DNA from: Desulfomonile tiedjei
GTDB lineage: Bacteria > Desulfobacterota > Desulfomonilia > Desulfomonilales > Desulfomonilaceae
Direction of reading: 5' to 3'
DNA: 46,689 nt
Assembly: GCA_016212925.1 (NCBI GenBank)
Contig: JACRDF010000004.1
Coordinates: 1 to 46,689 of the forward strand
The position numbers and the translations under genes were made by a program. Shown here piece by piece: positions 1 to 7,735 of this stretch. Positions within the stretch are counted from its first letter, which is position 1, and each line of letters starts with the position of its first letter. Below the pieces are notes generated by a model. That model made no database searches. It was not told the DNA's origin and saw nothing but the letters and a program-made list of their open reading frames with translations.

Positions 1-44
1 AAACTGTTGCTTGCATGAAGATCAATCGCCGCATACACTTCCAT
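1..44 (-). CDS. IS110-family transposase, N-terminal fragment (cut by window edge)
   Basis: Read on the minus strand from the ATG at 44-42, the first 14 codons give MEVYAAIDLHASNS. This resembles the N-terminus of IS110/IS1111-type DEDD transposases, where the D of 'AIDLH' is the first catalytic acidic residue of the RuvC-like domain. An AGGAGG ribosome binding site lies at 51-56 of the plus strand (read in reverse), about 6 to 8 nt upstream of the ATG. The rest of the gene lies outside the window. The family call rests on 14 residues plus a good start context, so it is likely but not certain. Confidence 0.7.
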   Translation of the reverse strand, partial: MEVYAAIDLHASNS

Positions 45-46
45 TG

Positions 47-105
47 GGCGCCTCCTTTGGTTAATGGCAAGTCGGGGATATCACACCCCCCGACTCAGAG
101 GCGCC
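47..105 (-). promoter_or_regulatory. Leader hairpin that can sequester the transposase ribosome binding site
   Basis: Perfect 8-bp arms GGCGCCTC (47-54) and GAGGCGCC (98-105) enclose a second stem GTCGGGG/CCCCGAC (71-77, 88-94). In the minus-strand transcript the 3' arm of the outer stem contains most of the AGGAGG of the IS110-like gene, so a folded transcript would hide that site. This is inferred from pairing only. On the plus strand the same structure is followed by TTTTT (106-110) and could instead act as a terminator. Confidence 0.5.
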
Positions 106-117
106 TTTTTATGATTA

Positions 118-191
118 TCAGGTCTGCTCTTGGCTCATGTTCGGGCTCATCCGGCAATCGAGGGCTAGAGATGAGTCAAGAGCAGGCCTGA
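118..191. repeat. REP-like inverted repeat
   Basis: Arms 118-138 and 171-191 are inverted copies with 19 of 21 matches (core CTGCTCTTGGCTCAT). Related single arms recur at 15609-15636, 25918-25942, 42972-42998 and 43246-43272. The pattern resembles REP sequences mobilised by RAYT (Y1) transposases, but no such transposase gene is in the window. Confidence 0.65.
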
Positions 192-235
192 CCCTTAAAC
201 GCGTTCCAAGCTTGCTTGGGAATCCGTATTAAGGG
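192..235. repeat. Intergenic hairpin downstream of the HPP gene
   Basis: CCCTTAA (192-198) pairs with TTAAGGG (229-235), enclosing a second stem TTCCAAG/CTTGGGAA. It lies between the REP-like repeat and the stop of the HPP gene. Neither strand shows a clear U-tract, so a terminator role is uncertain. Confidence 0.4.
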
Positions 236-251
236 ATACCCAACCGGGCGG

Positions 252-788
252 CTAGAGCCAGAATTCGGGGTACCTTCTGGCTTTCGGTAGGTTGTTGAAC
301 ACCAAGGCCACAATTAGAAGTATCACTGCGCCGGCGGTTGCGGGCATCAGGGCGTAAAGAAAGCCAAGTGCATGCACTTTTTCTCCGCCTATAACAGCTA
401 TCAGAGCAGTGGCTCCCCCAGGGGGATGGAGGGTTTTGGTCGCGTGCATGACAGCTATTGCGGTGGCTACTGCGGCAGCGGCTCCTATCACGGGCTGTGT
501 GGGGAAAATGTCAAATGCAGCCACTCCGATCAGCCCTGACAGAAAGTGTCCGCCCACAAGATTTCTGGGCTGAGCCAGCGGGCTCTTGGTTGCGCCGTAA
601 ACAAGCACGGCCGACGCTCCAAAAGAGCCGGTCATGAACACCAAATCGGTTCCGTCGAACATGAAGGCCTGCACAAGGGCCACACATGCAATCCCGATGA
701 ACGCGCCGAGCCAGGACAAGCCTATCTCGGCTAGACTAACAGCCGGTGGACTTTTGGTGGTCCCTTTCATCTTCGCGAAATAGTTCAT
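252..788 (-). CDS. HPP family integral membrane protein
   Basis: The 178-residue protein has the family motif HPP at residues 121-123 (LHPPGGATAL) and about five hydrophobic segments, near 23-42, 47-65, 80-95, 99-117 and 143-165. HPP proteins are inner-membrane proteins; some plant and cyanobacterial members transport nitrite, but the substrate here is unknown. Its start codon overlaps the stop of the upstream CBS-pair gene by 4 bp (785-788), so the two are almost certainly co-transcribed and translationally coupled. HPP and CBS domains are often fused in one protein, so this pair looks like a split form in which the CBS protein senses a nucleotide and controls the membrane part. The last point is inference. 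Confidence 0.9.
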   Translation of the reverse strand: MNYFAKMKGTTKSPPAVSLAEIGLSWLGAFIGIACVALVQAFMFDGTDLVFMTGSFGASAVLVYGATKSPLAQPRNLVGGHFLSGLIGVAAFDIFPTQPVIGAAAAVATAIAVMHATKTLHPPGGATALIAVIGGEKVHALGFLYALMPATAGAVILLIVALVFNNLPKARRYPEFWL

Positions 789-1396
789 ACGCCCTCCGGG
801 AAAAAAGACGATCGCAGCACATCCGCTCGTGACACTATCCCGATCATGATACCGTCAGCGTCCACCACAGGCACTCGGTTGACCTTCTTTTCCGATAGGA
901 GAGCGGAAACTTCCAGGATCGGAGTTTCCGACGGGACCGTAACCGCGGGAGATGTCATTATGTCTCGCGCGAATTTTGCACGGTAAGGAGCCGCTAGGCA
1001 GCCTTTGCCCACCAGACACTGCGCGACCACTGCCATCAACGTGTCGGCTTCCCCCCTGCCCATTGCGGCAAGAAAGTCTTTCTCGGAAACTACTCCCACT
1101 ACACGGCGGGCATCATCCACGACCGGGAGTCCGGAGATCTTCCGGACCGCCATGAGTTCCGCCACCTCCTTCAGCGGCGTATCTTGCCGCACAGACACCA
1201 CGTCCCGGGTCATAACGTCCGCTGCTTTAACCGAACGAGTGAGCCTAGTGACGGCATGTCGGTAGGCCTTGATGTAAACCTCTTTGAAATCGCCGGGGGT
1301 TATGTCCAGGTAGCCTGAGATGTCCCGCATGGCGTCCAAAATGTCGTCATCCGAAATGTCTACGGGAATGCACGCTTCAATTGTTGCGTCAGACAT
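785..1396 (-). CDS. CBS-pair domain protein
   Basis: The 203-residue soluble protein has a short N-terminal helical region (about 1-55) followed by two CBS domains, roughly residues 59-112 (VMTRDVVSVR...VVSEKDF) and 144-197 (IMTSPAVTV...IVSRADV). CBS pairs bind adenine nucleotides and act as energy or ligand sensors. It overlaps the HPP membrane-protein gene by 4 bp and probably regulates it. No catalytic domain is visible. The region upstream (1397 on) is the likely promoter of this two-gene operon. Confidence 0.9.
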   Translation of the reverse strand: MSDATIEACIPVDISDDDILDAMRDISGYLDITPGDFKEVYIKAYRHAVTRLTRSVKAADVMTRDVVSVRQDTPLKEVAELMAVRKISGLPVVDDARRVVGVVSEKDFLAAMGRGEADTLMAVVAQCLVGKGCLAAPYRAKFARDIMTSPAVTVPSETPILEVSALLSEKKVNRVPVVDADGIMIGIVSRADVLRSSFFPEGV

Positions 1397-1604
1397 TGCT
1401 CACCTCGAGCCTATCCTTGTGGATGTCACGTTTCCAGGACCTCAACATTCGGTTTTCTTACCCCTAATTCACTTTTAAACTACCTGCATTGACTTAAGTC
1501 AACTTCTTCTTCTCTATCTCAGCAACCGGTCAGTTTCGCGTGGTGAGGTGGGGCTTCAGCTGGACCATGTAGGCCCGGCAAGAGGCCTGTCCTACGTTTA
1601 CAAT

Positions 1605-1937
1605 AGTCGCCTAAATTTCTGTTCGATTTGTTTCTCGAAACCGTGTGCGACCATACGTCTCAGGTGAAAAGGGAGGCCTCGGCCGCTTGTACGGCGCGGA
1701 CCCCCGAGTCCGCCCTTGTCTTGGTATCTCGTTGGGCCGAGGGCAGGCACGGGGAAACTGTCTCAGAATTGCTGATCAGAGGATTTCTTGTGTAGGGGCG
1801 CTTCGAGAAGCGCCCTGGTTTCGGGCGGTTCACGAACCGCCCCTACGCGCGCCATCCCAGAATCCTCGATTCTGAGACGGTCTCCGGGGGCCTGCCCTTA
1901 CCAAGACTAGCCGCATTCGGACAAAAATTTTGTCACT
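1605..1937. repeat. Dispersed repeat, copy 1, interrupted by a nested element
   Basis: This fills much of the 690-bp gap 1397-2086, which holds no convincing gene. Its ends are related inverted sequences (AAATTTCTGTTCGA near 1613-1626; its counterpart near 1918-1932). Outside an insertion at 1755-1885 it matches 29570-29770 segment by segment: 'CTCGAAACCGTGTGCGAC', 'TACGGCGCGGACCCCCG', 'GGGCAGGCACGGG' and 'GGGGGCCTGC' occur in the same order. The shorter copy 2 therefore shows what the uninterrupted site looked like. Confidence 0.6.
1755..1885. repeat. MITE-like element nested in the dispersed repeat
   Basis: 131 bp with terminal inverted repeats CTGTCTCAGAAT and ATTCTGAGACGGT. The centre (about 1792-1846) is a twin-hairpin cassette: stems GGGCGCTT/AAGCGCCC and GGGCGGTT/AACCGCCC between GTAGGGG and CCCCTAC. 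A run of G flanks both sides (1751-1754 and 1886-1890), whereas copy 2 has only one such run. This fits a short target duplication. Confidence 0.6.
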
Positions 1938-2086
1938 CGGTTTCCTGCCCAGTCCGATAGGATGTCGTTAGCGGAGCGAACCGCAACGATCGGGAAAACA
2001 CCGCATCCTACGCGGGCAATTTTCACTGATTGATCTTCTAACCGAGCTTTGTGTGGTATGCTTTCACATGACTACAGGAGGGCGAA

Positions 2087-2755
2087 GTGAGCGAAAAAAT
2101 CGCGGACAATCTGTGGCAAGTTGGCGGCGGCGGACTGACCGATCCGGGCGATGCAGCTATCTATCTCATACGCTTTGGTGACAAGGCAGCCCTTGTCGAT
2201 GCCGGATGCGGACCAGGGCATTCCCGATTGAAAAGGCACATTGAGGAATGCTTACACCCAAATGGACAACTAGAATATCTTTTGCTGACCCATTGCCACT
2301 TTGATCATACCGGCGGGGCCGAAGCCGTAAGAAGGGATTTTGACTGCCGTATCGTTGCCCATGAATTGGACGCGGTTTACCTTGAGTCCGGTGACAGCGA
2401 AGTTACCGCTGCATCATGGTACGGAGCGCGGCTAAAACCGCTCGCTATTGACATCAAGTTACGAGGTGAGGAATCCACTCTCGCGATCGGGAATGGAACA
2501 ATAACAGCCCTGCATTGGCCCGGCCATTCCCCGGGCTCGGTGGTGTACACTACACATATTGGCGGCCGGCTTGTGCTTTTCGGGCAAGATGTTCACGGTC
2601 CAATCCTTCCGGCACTGCTATCTGACGAGAAACAGTATCAGGCCTCTTTGAAAAAGCTCGCAGCCTTGGATGCGGACCTTCTTCTGGAAGGGCATTACGG
2701 CGTTTTCCGGACAAAGAACGAAGTGCGTGAGTTCATTCAGTCCTTTATCAAATAG
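2087..2755 (+). CDS. Metallo-beta-lactamase-fold hydrolase
   Basis: This 222-residue protein has a full set of MBL-fold metal ligands: THCHFDH at residues 68-74 (H69, H71, D73, H74), H147 in WPGHSPGS, D168 in GQDVH and H203 in EGHYG. It belongs to the glyoxalase-II-like group of small hydrolases, which cleave thioesters, lactones or phosphodiesters; the substrate cannot be deduced. The GTG start at 2087 is preceded by AGGAGG at 2076-2081. It stands alone, between a repeat-filled gap and the convergent acyl-CoA dehydrogenase gene. No signal peptide is seen, so it is cytoplasmic. Confidence 0.85.
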   Translation: MSEKIADNLWQVGGGGLTDPGDAAIYLIRFGDKAALVDAGCGPGHSRLKRHIEECLHPNGQLEYLLLTHCHFDHTGGAEAVRRDFDCRIVAHELDAVYLESGDSEVTAASWYGARLKPLAIDIKLRGEESTLAIGNGTITALHWPGHSPGSVVYTTHIGGRLVLFGQDVHGPILPALLSDEKQYQASLKKLAALDADLLLEGHYGVFRTKNEVREFIQSFIK

Positions 2756-2803
2756 GGCATGGTCGTTTCAGTCACTGCGAATATGGTCACCCAATCGGGG
2801 CGC

Positions 2804-3952
2804 TCACGTCCTTCCCAGGATTTCTCTGGCAATGGTGATCTTCTCTATTTCTTTGGTGCCCTCGTATATTTCCACAATTTTTGCGTCCCTGTAAAACCGC
2901 TCCACATCGTATTCGTCCATATATCCGTATCCACCGTGGAGTTGAAGAGCTTCGTCAGTCACTCGCACAGCGGTTTCCCCGGCCACGAGCTTCGCTATTG
3001 AAACAATCTTGCGATCGATCCGGCCATGGTCGATAAGCCAGGCGGCTTTGTGGTAAAGCGAACGAGCGCTCTCTATTCTCGCGGCCATGTCTGCAACTTT
3101 GAACTGAAGGCCTTGAAACGAAGCCAGAGGCCCTCCAAACTGGGTCCTTTCCCGGATATATGCCACGGCCTTGTCCAGAGCGCCCTGGGCTACGCCGACT
3201 CCCTGCGCGGCTGCCACTACTCGATTAATGTTGAACAGGTGCATGACCTGAGTGAAGCCCTCCCCTTCTTTTCCGCCGATCAGATTCTCCGCGGGCACCT
3301 GCACGTCGTCAAATGCGAGTTCAGCAGTGTCGGAGGCTCGAATGCCCATCTTGCCTTTAAGCTTGTTGGCAGTGAAGCCCTTTCGGCCCTTTTCAACCAA
3401 CAGAAAGCTGAACCGCTCTGTCGGTTTCCGGGCTTCAGGGTTTGTGACACAGAACACCAGCAAGTTGTCAGCTATGCTGCCGTTGGAGATGAACTGCTTG
3501 GTTCCGTTGATTACGTAACCGTCCTCGGTCTTCACAGCGCGAGTCTTGACGCCGAAGATATCACTGCCGGCATTGGGTTCGGTGATCGCACAGCCCATGA
3601 TGGCCCTGCCCTCTGCAATGGGAGTGAGATATTTATTCTTCTGTTCCGCAGTGCCGAACTCCCCGACAATTTCCGATCCGAAGACAGCCAACAAAATGTT
3701 GCCGACGCCCGGATCCACTCGCCAGAACTCCTCCATGACCATCGCATGCTCCAGGCATCCCAGCCCCAGTCCTCCATGCTCCGGCGCGATGAAAATACCC
3801 ATAAAGCCTAGTTCGCCGGCCTTTTGCCAGACCTCTCTGGGAAATTTTTCTTCGCGGTCGCATTCTCGTGCGATCTTTGGGAACTCTTTGCGTGCGAATT
3901 TTCGTGCGGCTTCGATAATTTGAGTCTGCTCATCGGAGAGGGAGTAGTCCAT
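2804..3952 (-). CDS. Acyl-CoA dehydrogenase
   Basis: The 382-residue length and the three-part N-helical, beta and C-helical organisation are typical of the FAD-dependent acyl-CoA dehydrogenase family. Hallmarks are CAITEPNAGSD around residue 130, the C-terminal QLHGGYGYMDEYDVERFYRD motif, and E364 in YEGT, the position of the catalytic base in most family members. It catalyses alpha,beta-dehydrogenation of an acyl-CoA and passes electrons to ETF. It is transcribed divergently from the TetR regulator at 4139, and a perfect 18-bp palindrome sits 34 bp upstream of its start. The regulator therefore very likely represses it. Its product would feed the thiolase encoded downstream of the regulator. 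Confidence 0.95.
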   Translation of the reverse strand: MDYSLSDEQTQIIEAARKFARKEFPKIARECDREEKFPREVWQKAGELGFMGIFIAPEHGGLGLGCLEHAMVMEEFWRVDPGVGNILLAVFGSEIVGEFGTAEQKNKYLTPIAEGRAIMGCAITEPNAGSDIFGVKTRAVKTEDGYVINGTKQFISNGSIADNLLVFCVTNPEARKPTERFSFLLVEKGRKGFTANKLKGKMGIRASDTAELAFDDVQVPAENLIGGKEGEGFTQVMHLFNINRVVAAAQGVGVAQGALDKAVAYIRERTQFGGPLASFQGLQFKVADMAARIESARSLYHKAAWLIDHGRIDRKIVSIAKLVAGETAVRVTDEALQLHGGYGYMDEYDVERFYRDAKIVEIYEGTKEIEKITIAREILGRT

Positions 3953-3986
3953 CGGGCGCCTCCTTAGAATCAGGAACAGAATACAG

Positions 3987-4004
3987 ATACTGACCGGTCA
4001 GTAT
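3987..4004. promoter_or_regulatory. Probable TetR-family operator O1
   Basis: ATACTGACCGGTCAGTAT is a perfect 18-bp palindrome 34 bp upstream of the acyl-CoA dehydrogenase start. Its size and symmetry fit a TetR-family dimer site. A near copy lies at 4101-4118. Confidence 0.75.
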
Positions 4005-4100
4005 TCTGGTTGCCTGTCGGGCTATTGTCAAGTGAAAACATTATGCTTTTCCAACGGAGAAATAACTTGACATGGTCGCATTCAAGGCCTACGATCGCTC

Positions 4101-4118
4101 ATACCGACCGTTCAGTAT
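4101..4118. promoter_or_regulatory. Probable TetR-family operator O2
   Basis: ATACCGACCGTTCAGTAT matches O1 at 16 of 18 positions. It lies 20 bp upstream of the chosen start of the TetR regulator. O1 and O2 would allow one repressor to control both divergent transcripts. Confidence 0.7.
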
Positions 4119-4138
4119 TGACAACACCCGGACCGGCC

Positions 4139-4744
4139 ATGAAACGAATTATCAACACCGAACAAAAGATCATTCAGGCTGCGCTCCAAATATTTGTCCG
4201 TAAGGGATATCACGGAACTTCCATCGGCGACATCACCCGGAAGGTTGGACTCACCAAAGGCGCCCTGTACTCACACTTCAGCGGAAAGGGCGAACTCCTG
4301 CTCAGGATTATTGATGAATACAAGTCTCGATTTATCGGTGGAATGATCGAAGAGCTGGAGCGCTGTTCAGGCAATGCCCTGGATCGTATTCATCGTGTTT
4401 TCAGCTTCAATTCGAGATTCGCGCTGGAAAATCAGGATCTGTGCGTGTTCTTGACCTTTCTCACCACTGAGCTGAACGCGGACGTGGATTTCGAACCCGC
4501 GCTCAAAAGCGTATATGTGGAATACAGGAAGGTCATAAGCGAGGTTGTCAGGCAGGGAATACGTCAGGGAATTTTCAAGAAGGAGCTTGACCCTGAAATC
4601 GCGGCGCTGACCTTTATTGCTCTGCATGACGGCGCGCTCCATCAATGGGTGCTCAACAGAAACAGTCTGGACGGAGAATTATACGTTCGGACGTATCGCG
4701 AGATCTTCTTGCACGGGCTTGTGAAACGTGAGCTTCCGGCGTGA
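4139..4744 (+). CDS. TetR/AcrR-family transcriptional regulator
   Basis: The start at ATG 4139 gives a 201-residue protein beginning MKRIINTEQK, the normal TetR length. An in-frame extension to 4010 would run through operator O2 and is not protein-like. The N-terminal helix-turn-helix is at about residues 27-47 (TSIGDITRKVGLTKGALYSHF). The C-terminal ligand and dimer domain is diverse, as usual. The gene sits between the divergent acyl-CoA dehydrogenase and the thiolase-transporter operon, with two matching operators next to it. The likely ligand is an acyl-CoA of the degraded substrate, by analogy with FadR-like TetR repressors; this is inference. Confidence 0.9.
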   Translation: MKRIINTEQKIIQAALQIFVRKGYHGTSIGDITRKVGLTKGALYSHFSGKGELLLRIIDEYKSRFIGGMIEELERCSGNALDRIHRVFSFNSRFALENQDLCVFLTFLTTELNADVDFEPALKSVYVEYRKVISEVVRQGIRQGIFKKELDPEIAALTFIALHDGALHQWVLNRNSLDGELYVRTYREIFLHGLVKRELPA

Positions 4745-4806
4745 GACATGTGGCAGCCCGTGGTCCGATCAGGCGAGGAAATCATGTTTAGTGAGGTCAA
4801 CAGACC

Positions 4807-5979
4807 ATGAATGAAGTGGTCCTGGCAAGTGCGGTGAGAACCGCGCAGGGCGCTTTCGGGGGCACGCTGAAAAGTGTGCCTGTGACCGAGTTGGCCCGGT
4901 TGGTGATTGAAGAGGTGGCAAAGAGGATAGGCGACCCCTCGATCATAGAGAAAGTCATCTTCGGGAATTGTTTTTCGCCATTGGAACAAAATGTGGCCCG
5001 TGTTTCGGCTTATCAGGCCGGCATTCCCGAGAGCGTTCCCGGGTTCAGCATCAACGGTGCGTGCGGCTCTTCCATGCAGGCGGTGATCAGCGCGGCGCAG
5101 GCCGTGCAATGTGGGGAAGCGGAGGTTGTGCTGGCAGGCGGGGTTGAAAGCATGAGCAATGCCCCGTACATAATGGAATCCGCTCGATGGGGTCAGCGCA
5201 TCCGGCACTTACAGGCTTACGACCTGCTTTGGAAAGGCATGCAGGAGTACCCCATCGGTGTGGGGATGGGCTTGACCGCGGAAAATCTGGCAGAAAAGTA
5301 CGGGATAACTCGCGAGGAACAGGATGCTTTCGCGGTCCGGAGCCACCAGAGAGCGGCACGGGCCATTCAAGAAGGGAAATTCAGGGCGGAGATCCTTCCG
5401 GTGCCGGTGGGACGACCCAAGAAGGAGCCGCTGATTTTCGATACCGATGAACACGTCAGGCCCGATGTGACTGTAGATCAGCTTGCAAAACTGCCGGCCG
5501 TGTTCAAGAAAGACGGCACCGTTACAGCGGGCAACGCATGCGGGATGAACGACGCCGCAGCCGCTGTAATTGTTACCAGCCTGAAAAAAGCGCGGGACTT
5601 GGGATTGGATCCGCTGATGCGGATCAGAGGCTACCAGGTGGCGGGCGTCGATCCCAACATCATGGGCATCGGCCCGGTGCCGGCCATACGTGGGGCCCTC
5701 GGTCGCGCGGGCCTCGGGCTTGGCGACATGGATCGTTTTGAAATCAACGAGGCCTTTGCAGCGCAATATCTGGCGTGCGAACGGGAACTAGGCCTGGATG
5801 GTTCCAAAGTCAATGTTTACGGCAGTGGAATAGCCCTGGGCCATCCTGTCGGCGCTACCGGCTGCCGGCTCCTGGTAACCCTATTCCACGGCATGGTTGC
5901 CGACAACCTCCAGCTGGGTGTAGCTTCGCTATGTGCGGGTGGAGGCATGGGTTTCGCCGTGGTTTTGGAGCGCGTGTAG
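4807..5979 (+). CDS. Acetyl-CoA C-acyltransferase (thiolase)
   Basis: At 390 residues this is a full-length thiolase II-type enzyme. The nucleophile is C86 (NGACGSSMQAV), followed by NEAFAAQ, H346 in GHPVGATG and the second catalytic C376 in LCAGGGMG. It cleaves 3-ketoacyl-CoA with CoA, or condenses acetyl-CoA, in the last step of beta-oxidation. It lies 62 bp after the TetR gene on the same strand and begins the catabolic part of the operon. A second, rather different thiolase is encoded at 35243-36454. Confidence 0.95.
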   Translation: MNEVVLASAVRTAQGAFGGTLKSVPVTELARLVIEEVAKRIGDPSIIEKVIFGNCFSPLEQNVARVSAYQAGIPESVPGFSINGACGSSMQAVISAAQAVQCGEAEVVLAGGVESMSNAPYIMESARWGQRIRHLQAYDLLWKGMQEYPIGVGMGLTAENLAEKYGITREEQDAFAVRSHQRAARAIQEGKFRAEILPVPVGRPKKEPLIFDTDEHVRPDVTVDQLAKLPAVFKKDGTVTAGNACGMNDAAAAVIVTSLKKARDLGLDPLMRIRGYQVAGVDPNIMGIGPVPAIRGALGRAGLGLGDMDRFEINEAFAAQYLACERELGLDGSKVNVYGSGIALGHPVGATGCRLLVTLFHGMVADNLQLGVASLCAGGGMGFAVVLERV

Positions 5980-6062
5980 CCGAGGACTCAATCGCTTGGA
6001 GCGCTCTGTTCGTCGGACCGAACCCCAAATCCCGGTTCAGGTCTTTGTGACTGCTTTGCATC

Positions 6063-6085
6063 CGTAGGGCGGCCCGTGGCCGCCG
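6063..6085. repeat. Short palindromic repeat (GTAGGGCGGCC type)
   Basis: CGTAGGGCGGCC and GGCCGCCG form a hairpin with a very short loop in the gap between thiolase and livF. Near-identical units occur as an inverted pair at 37981-38003 and 38034-38057, so this is one member of a dispersed family. Confidence 0.6.
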
Positions 6086-6142
6086 AATCAACTGGGAGTT
6101 ACGATAGGACACTCCTCTTCCCGCAAAACGGGAGCCGTTTCC

Positions 6143-6937
6143 GTGCTCAAGGTAAAGAATATCCAGGTGGTCTACAACAATGTGATCATGGTTCTGAAAG
6201 GGATCTCCCTGGAGGTCCCCGAGGGAAAGGCCGTGGCCCTTCTCGGAGCCAACGCGGCGGGCAAGACCACTACTCTCAAGGCTATAAGCGGGATAGTAAG
6301 GTTTCAGAATGGTGAATTGGAAGAAGGGGACATCGAGTTTATGGGCCGATCCATCACCGACAAAGACCCGGACTCAGTAGTACGGATGGGCATCAGTTTG
6401 GTCCCGGAGGGCAGGCGGGTATTCGACGACCTGAGCGTGATGGAGAATCTCCGGATCGGAGCACACACACGCCGGGACCGGGATGCGGTGAAACAAGATC
6501 TGGAAATGGTTATGGACTATTTCCCTCAGCTTCGCCGCCGCCACACCCAGCAGGCGCTTTTGCTGAGCGGAGGGGAGCAGCAGATGCTGGCGATCGGCCG
6601 AGCTTTGATGGCTCGCCCCAAATTGCTCATGCTCGATGAGCCCTCGTTAGGCCTCGCTCCGATGCTGGTCAAGGAGATCTTTGAAATACTCCGCCGCATC
6701 AACAAGGAACAGGGCACTTCAATCCTGCTGGTCGAACAGAATGCGCATGCAGCGCTGAACTTCGCCCAGTACGGGTACATCATGGAGAATGGAAAGATAG
6801 TCCTGGACGGACCAACGGAACGCCTCCTCGAAAATGAGGACGTAAAGGAATTCTACCTGGGCGTAACTGAAAGTCTTGAAAGAAAGAGCTATTCCGATGT
6901 GAAGCATTACAAACGGCGCAAACGTTGGTTGTCCTGA
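6143..6937 (+). CDS. livF: Branched-chain-type ABC transporter ATPase (LivF-like)
   Basis: The 264-residue ATPase has Walker A GANAAGKT (35-42), signature LSGGEQQ (141-147) and Walker B LLMLDEP (161-167), with the short spacing typical of LivF. It would power the inner-membrane LivHM-type permease encoded downstream. The GTG start at 6143 follows a GGGAG site. It is about 25 residues longer than ordinary LivF, with a basic C-terminal tail (KHYKRRKRWLS). The operon also contains an acyl-CoA synthetase, so the cargo is more likely a carboxylic acid than a branched-chain amino acid. Confidence 0.9.
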   Translation: MLKVKNIQVVYNNVIMVLKGISLEVPEGKAVALLGANAAGKTTTLKAISGIVRFQNGELEEGDIEFMGRSITDKDPDSVVRMGISLVPEGRRVFDDLSVMENLRIGAHTRRDRDAVKQDLEMVMDYFPQLRRRHTQQALLLSGGEQQMLAIGRALMARPKLLMLDEPSLGLAPMLVKEIFEILRRINKEQGTSILLVEQNAHAALNFAQYGYIMENGKIVLDGPTERLLENEDVKEFYLGVTESLERKSYSDVKHYKRRKRWLS

Positions 6938-6952
6938 CGGACCGCGGTAATC

Positions 6953-7711
6953 ATGGAACTATTGGAAATCAAAGGGCTGTCGCTCCATTTTGGCGGAATC
7001 GCCGCCCTCTCGGACCTGAAGATGTCCGTCAAAGAGGGGGAACTTCATGCGGTGATCGGTCCCAACGGAGCGGGCAAAACTTCTCTCTTTAACTGCATTA
7101 GCGGCGTATACCGTCCCACATTGGGTGAAATACTCCTTCGCGGAGAACGGATCTCCCATCTGCGTCCGCACGAAATCGCGGAACGAGGAATCGCCCGAAC
7201 GTTTCAAAATATTGAACTGTTCAGCAACATGAGCGTAATAGATAATCTGTTGCTGGGGTGCCACACTCACATGACTTCCGGTCCTCTGTCCTGCGCAGTC
7301 TTCTTCGGGAAAGCGGCCAAGCAAGAAGAGGAGAAGAGGTTGCATGTGGAAGAAATTATAGACTTTCTTGAAATCGAGAAAGTCCGCAAGAAGATGGTGG
7401 GGACCCTACCTTACGGGATTCAGAAGAGGGTCGAGATCGGTCGAGCCCTGGCCATGAAACCCAAGGTTCTCCTTCTGGACGAGCCGGTCGCGGGAATGAA
7501 CATCGAGGAAACGGAAGACATAGCTCGCTTCATACTAGACATCAAAGAAGAGAAGGAAGTTACCGTTATCATGGTGGAACACGATATGGGCGTAGTCATG
7601 GACATTGCGGACACGGTGACTGTGCTGGATTTCGGTTCCAAGATTGGCGAAGGAACTCCCTCACAGGTGCAATCCAATCCCGACGTGATCGCGGCATATC
7701 TGGGAGCATAG
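6953..7711 (+). CDS. livG: Branched-chain-type ABC transporter ATPase (LivG-like)
   Basis: 252 residues with Walker A GPNGAGKT (36-43), the LivG-type 'GIARTFQNIELFSNMSV' segment, a modified signature LPYGIQKRVEIGRAL and Walker B VLLLDEPVAGM. It pairs with the LivF-like ATPase 15 bp upstream to form the heterodimeric motor of a HAAT-family importer. The order F-G-synthetase-H-M-K differs from the classic livKHMGF order but all five subunits are present. Confidence 0.9.
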   Translation: MELLEIKGLSLHFGGIAALSDLKMSVKEGELHAVIGPNGAGKTSLFNCISGVYRPTLGEILLRGERISHLRPHEIAERGIARTFQNIELFSNMSVIDNLLLGCHTHMTSGPLSCAVFFGKAAKQEEEKRLHVEEIIDFLEIEKVRKKMVGTLPYGIQKRVEIGRALAMKPKVLLLDEPVAGMNIEETEDIARFILDIKEEKEVTVIMVEHDMGVVMDIADTVTVLDFGSKIGEGTPSQVQSNPDVIAAYLGA

Positions 7712-7735
7712 CGCAGGAGTCCGAAAGGCTTGATC

